From contig JBPBPY010000474.1 in NCBI GenBank assembly GCA_050954505.1, positions 1 through 15,722 on the forward strand: 15,722 nt of DNA, given 5' to 3'. Below the pieces are notes generated by a model. That model saw only the letters and a program-made list of their open reading frames with translations. It had not been told where the DNA came from and did not search any database. The translations under genes were made by a program, and so were the position numbers. This DNA comes from JAQGMO01 sp050954505. Its GTDB lineage: Bacteria > Pseudomonadota > Gammaproteobacteria > Burkholderiales > Burkholderiaceae_D. Each line of letters begins with the position of its first letter. Positions within the stretch are counted from its first letter, which is position 1. Positions 14,308-15,722 of this stretch are shown one piece after another.

Positions 14308-15437
14308 GCACTCACCTTGGCACCAGGACGATTGCGCGGTCGCATGGCCGCGCGCATCACCAGTGGATGCCAGCGGCTGTTGACATTGATGCGCCAGAGG
14401 AAAAGCACCATCGTCAGCAAGGCAGTCAAGGCATGGACCGGCCACCAGGCCATCATCAGCGACAGGCGCTCCTGCACCACGGCCGCCTGGAAAACGCTGA
14501 CGGTATTACTGTATAAAACGAACAGCAGCAAGGCGATCAGGAGATTGATCGAGCGCCCGCCGCGCGGATTGACGAACGACAGCGGGATGGCCAGCAGCAT
14601 CAGCAGCAGGCACATCAGCGGCAGCGCCAGACGCCACAGCAGTTCGCCCCTGTTGAAGCTGTTGGGCTGGTTGAGCAGCTGCCGGAACGTCAGCGAACGG
14701 GCGGAGGTGTCGCCGGCGCCGGCGCGCGATTGCGAGGAGATCAGCACGCCATAGCGGACAAACTCCATCAGCTGGAAGTCCGATTCGCCCGGTGTGCCGT
14801 CATAGCGGCGGCCGTTCTTCAATACCAGGAACTTGTCGCCATTCCTGTCGATCTCGACGGTGCCTTCATTGGCGACGATGACGCTGCTGCGGCCATTCTG
14901 ATTGGAATTGACGAAGACGTTCCTGACGTTGCTGGCCTGGTTGGAAAAGCCCTCGACGAAGAATACCCGGTCCGATGCGGCCGACTCCTGGAAGCGGCCC
15001 GGGGAAATGCGCGAGACATCTTCGCGCTGCTCGAAGCGCTCACGATACTCTGCGCTCTGGCGATTGGCCCAGGGCGTGAGCGTGAAACTGAGCAAGGCGG
15101 TCAATGCCACGATCGGCAGGCCAAAGGTCAGCACCGGACGCACCCACGCGGTCAGGCTCTGGCCGGCGGCAAACCAGACCACCATTTCCGAGTCCTGGTA
15201 ACAGCGTGAAACCACCAGCAGGACCGAAACGAACGAGGTCAGGATAAGGATGATGGGCAGATAGTTCAGCGCCGAGAAGCCGATCAGCGCCACCACGTCC
15301 TGCGAAGCCACACGCCCTCCCGCCGCCTGACCGAGGATGCGGATCAGCATGACCGTGATGGTGATGGTGAATAGCGTGGTGAGGACGGCGCCGGCGGTAC
15401 TGAATAATTCGCGTCGTAGCGCTCTTTGAAAAATCAT
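14304..15437 (-). CDS. lptF: LPS export ABC transporter permease LptF
   Basis: Partner permease of LptG in the LptB2FG lipopolysaccharide exporter. The 377-residue protein starts MIFQRALRRELF, a typical LptF N-terminus. Membrane segments lie at about 13-35, 52-76, 101-122, 267-288, 297-318 and 329-350, with a periplasmic beta-jellyroll between the third and fourth (for example VEGFSNQASNVRNVF). The NPRGGRSINLL motif precedes the fifth segment. The ATG at 15437 is preferred over a TTG at 15470 because the family starts there and the extension would run through the pepA promoter. The Shine-Dalgarno is poor (CTGTCGAATG context), so initiation may be weak. Divergent from pepA, an order conserved in many proteobacteria. 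Confidence 0.94.
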   Translation of the reverse strand: MIFQRALRRELFSTAGAVLTTLFTITITVMLIRILGQAAGGRVASQDVVALIGFSALNYLPIILILTSFVSVLLVVSRCYQDSEMVVWFAAGQSLTAWVRPVLTFGLPIVALTALLSFTLTPWANRQSAEYRERFEQREDVSRISPGRFQESAASDRVFFVEGFSNQASNVRNVFVNSNQNGRSSVIVANEGTVEIDRNGDKFLVLKNGRRYDGTPGESDFQLMEFVRYGVLISSQSRAGAGDTSARSLTFRQLLNQPNSFNRGELLWRLALPLMCLLLMLLAIPLSFVNPRGGRSINLLIALLLFVLYSNTVSVFQAAVVQERLSLMMAWWPVHALTALLTMVLFLWRINVNSRWHPLVMRAAMRPRNRPGAKVSA

Positions 15438-15452
15438 TCGACAGACTATAAT
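15425..15452 (+). promoter_or_regulatory. Putative sigma70 promoter of pepA
   Basis: A perfect -10 TATAAT (15447-15452) is preceded by TTTGAA (15425-15430) with a 16-nt spacer; TTGAAA one base to the right would leave 15 nt. The -35 lies inside the first codons of lptF, so the two divergent promoters share or interfere in about 40 nt. Confidence 0.5.
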
Positions 15453-15472
15453 TGGGAAACAAAGGAGCAATC

Positions 15473-15722
15473 ATGGACTTTAGCATAAAAACATTCGATT
15501 CAAAGGCAGGACCGGCATCGACCAAGACTGGCTGCATTGTGGTCGGCGTGTTTGAAAACATGAAGCTGTCGTCAGCTGCCACAGCGCTCGATATCAGCGG
15601 CCAGATCAGCGCCGCAGTCAAGAGCGGCGACATCTCCGGCAAGCCAGGCAGCACCATGCTGCTGCGTGGCCTGGAAGGCATTCCTGCCGAGCGCATCCTG
15701 CTGGTTGGACTGGGCAAGGAAG
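15473..15722 (+). CDS. pepA: Leucyl aminopeptidase PepA (N-terminal 83 residues, cut by window edge)
   Basis: M17-family cytosol aminopeptidase that removes N-terminal leucine and other residues; a hexamer with two metal ions per active site, also a DNA-binding regulator in some enterobacteria. Only the N-terminal macro-like domain is visible: MDFSIKTFDSKAGPASTKT, then CIVVGVF and ERILLVGLGKE, typical of the family. The catalytic domain lies beyond the right edge. AAGGAG (15462-15467) is 5 nt before the ATG, a strong ribosome-binding site. Divergence from lptF agrees with the common pepA-lptF arrangement. Confidence 0.9.
   Translation, partial: MDFSIKTFDSKAGPASTKTGCIVVGVFENMKLSSAATALDISGQISAAVKSGDISGKPGSTMLLRGLEGIPAERILLVGLGKE

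Noticed and set aside
13351..14754. Plus-strand open frame (467 codons) over lptG and lptF
   Set aside because: Antisense to two well-supported membrane protein genes; sequence is Gln/His/Arg-rich as expected from the complement of hydrophobic codons.
1..15722. CRISPR arrays, insertion sequences, rRNA or tRNA genes
   Set aside because: No regularly spaced repeats, transposase motifs, terminal inverted repeats or cloverleaf patterns were seen on either strand.

Overview
The window reads as chromosomal DNA of a betaproteobacterium, most likely an Oxalobacteraceae/Burkholderiales member. The reasons are the high-GC coding bias outside the middle region, the gene order cysI - DUF934 - cysH - cysD - cysN divergent from a CysB-type regulator, and the lptF-lptG pair divergent from pepA. 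Genus assignment is inference; no rRNA gene is present to test it.

Region 1 (1-6214) is assimilatory sulfate reduction. A LysR-type regulator (cysB, partial, minus strand) diverges from a tight plus-strand operon: sulfite reductase hemoprotein (cysI), a cysteine-free DUF934 protein, APS reductase (cysH, with an unusual low-complexity tail of about 85 residues), and the two ATP sulfurylase subunits (cysD, cysN). Three of the junctions overlap by 1-8 nt. The cysB-cysI spacer holds a perfect 10-bp inverted repeat just upstream of a good sigma70-like promoter, a plausible CysB operator.

Region 2 (6215-8473) looks acquired. A 385-nt palindrome-rich spacer leads into two overlapping genes with clearly lower GC: a RecF/OLD-like AAA ATPase and a small TOPRIM/DUF4276-like protein. 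Such ATPase + TOPRIM pairs resemble known anti-phage modules (OLD, PARIS). The pair lies between cysN and cobA.

Region 3 (8474-9187) is cobA (SUMT), which makes precorrin-2 for siroheme, the cofactor of CysI.

Region 4 (9214-12763) holds two minus-strand tandem paralogues with RNI-type leucine-rich repeats, no signal peptide, disordered N-termini and a shared non-LRR C-terminal module. They are candidate secreted effectors or intracellular scaffold proteins of unknown role. A 354-nt gap without a convincing gene follows.

Region 5 (12764-15722) is a minus-strand operon lptF-lptG-cbiX, with overlapping stops and starts, coding for LPS export permeases and a small sirohydrochlorin chelatase. 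It diverges from pepA, whose promoter overlaps the lptF start. CobA and CbiX together would supply siroheme to CysI; the precorrin-2 dehydrogenase step is not encoded in this window.

The most interesting parts are the ATPase/TOPRIM cassette inside the sulfur locus and the LRR pair. No tRNA, rRNA, CRISPR array or insertion sequence was seen.
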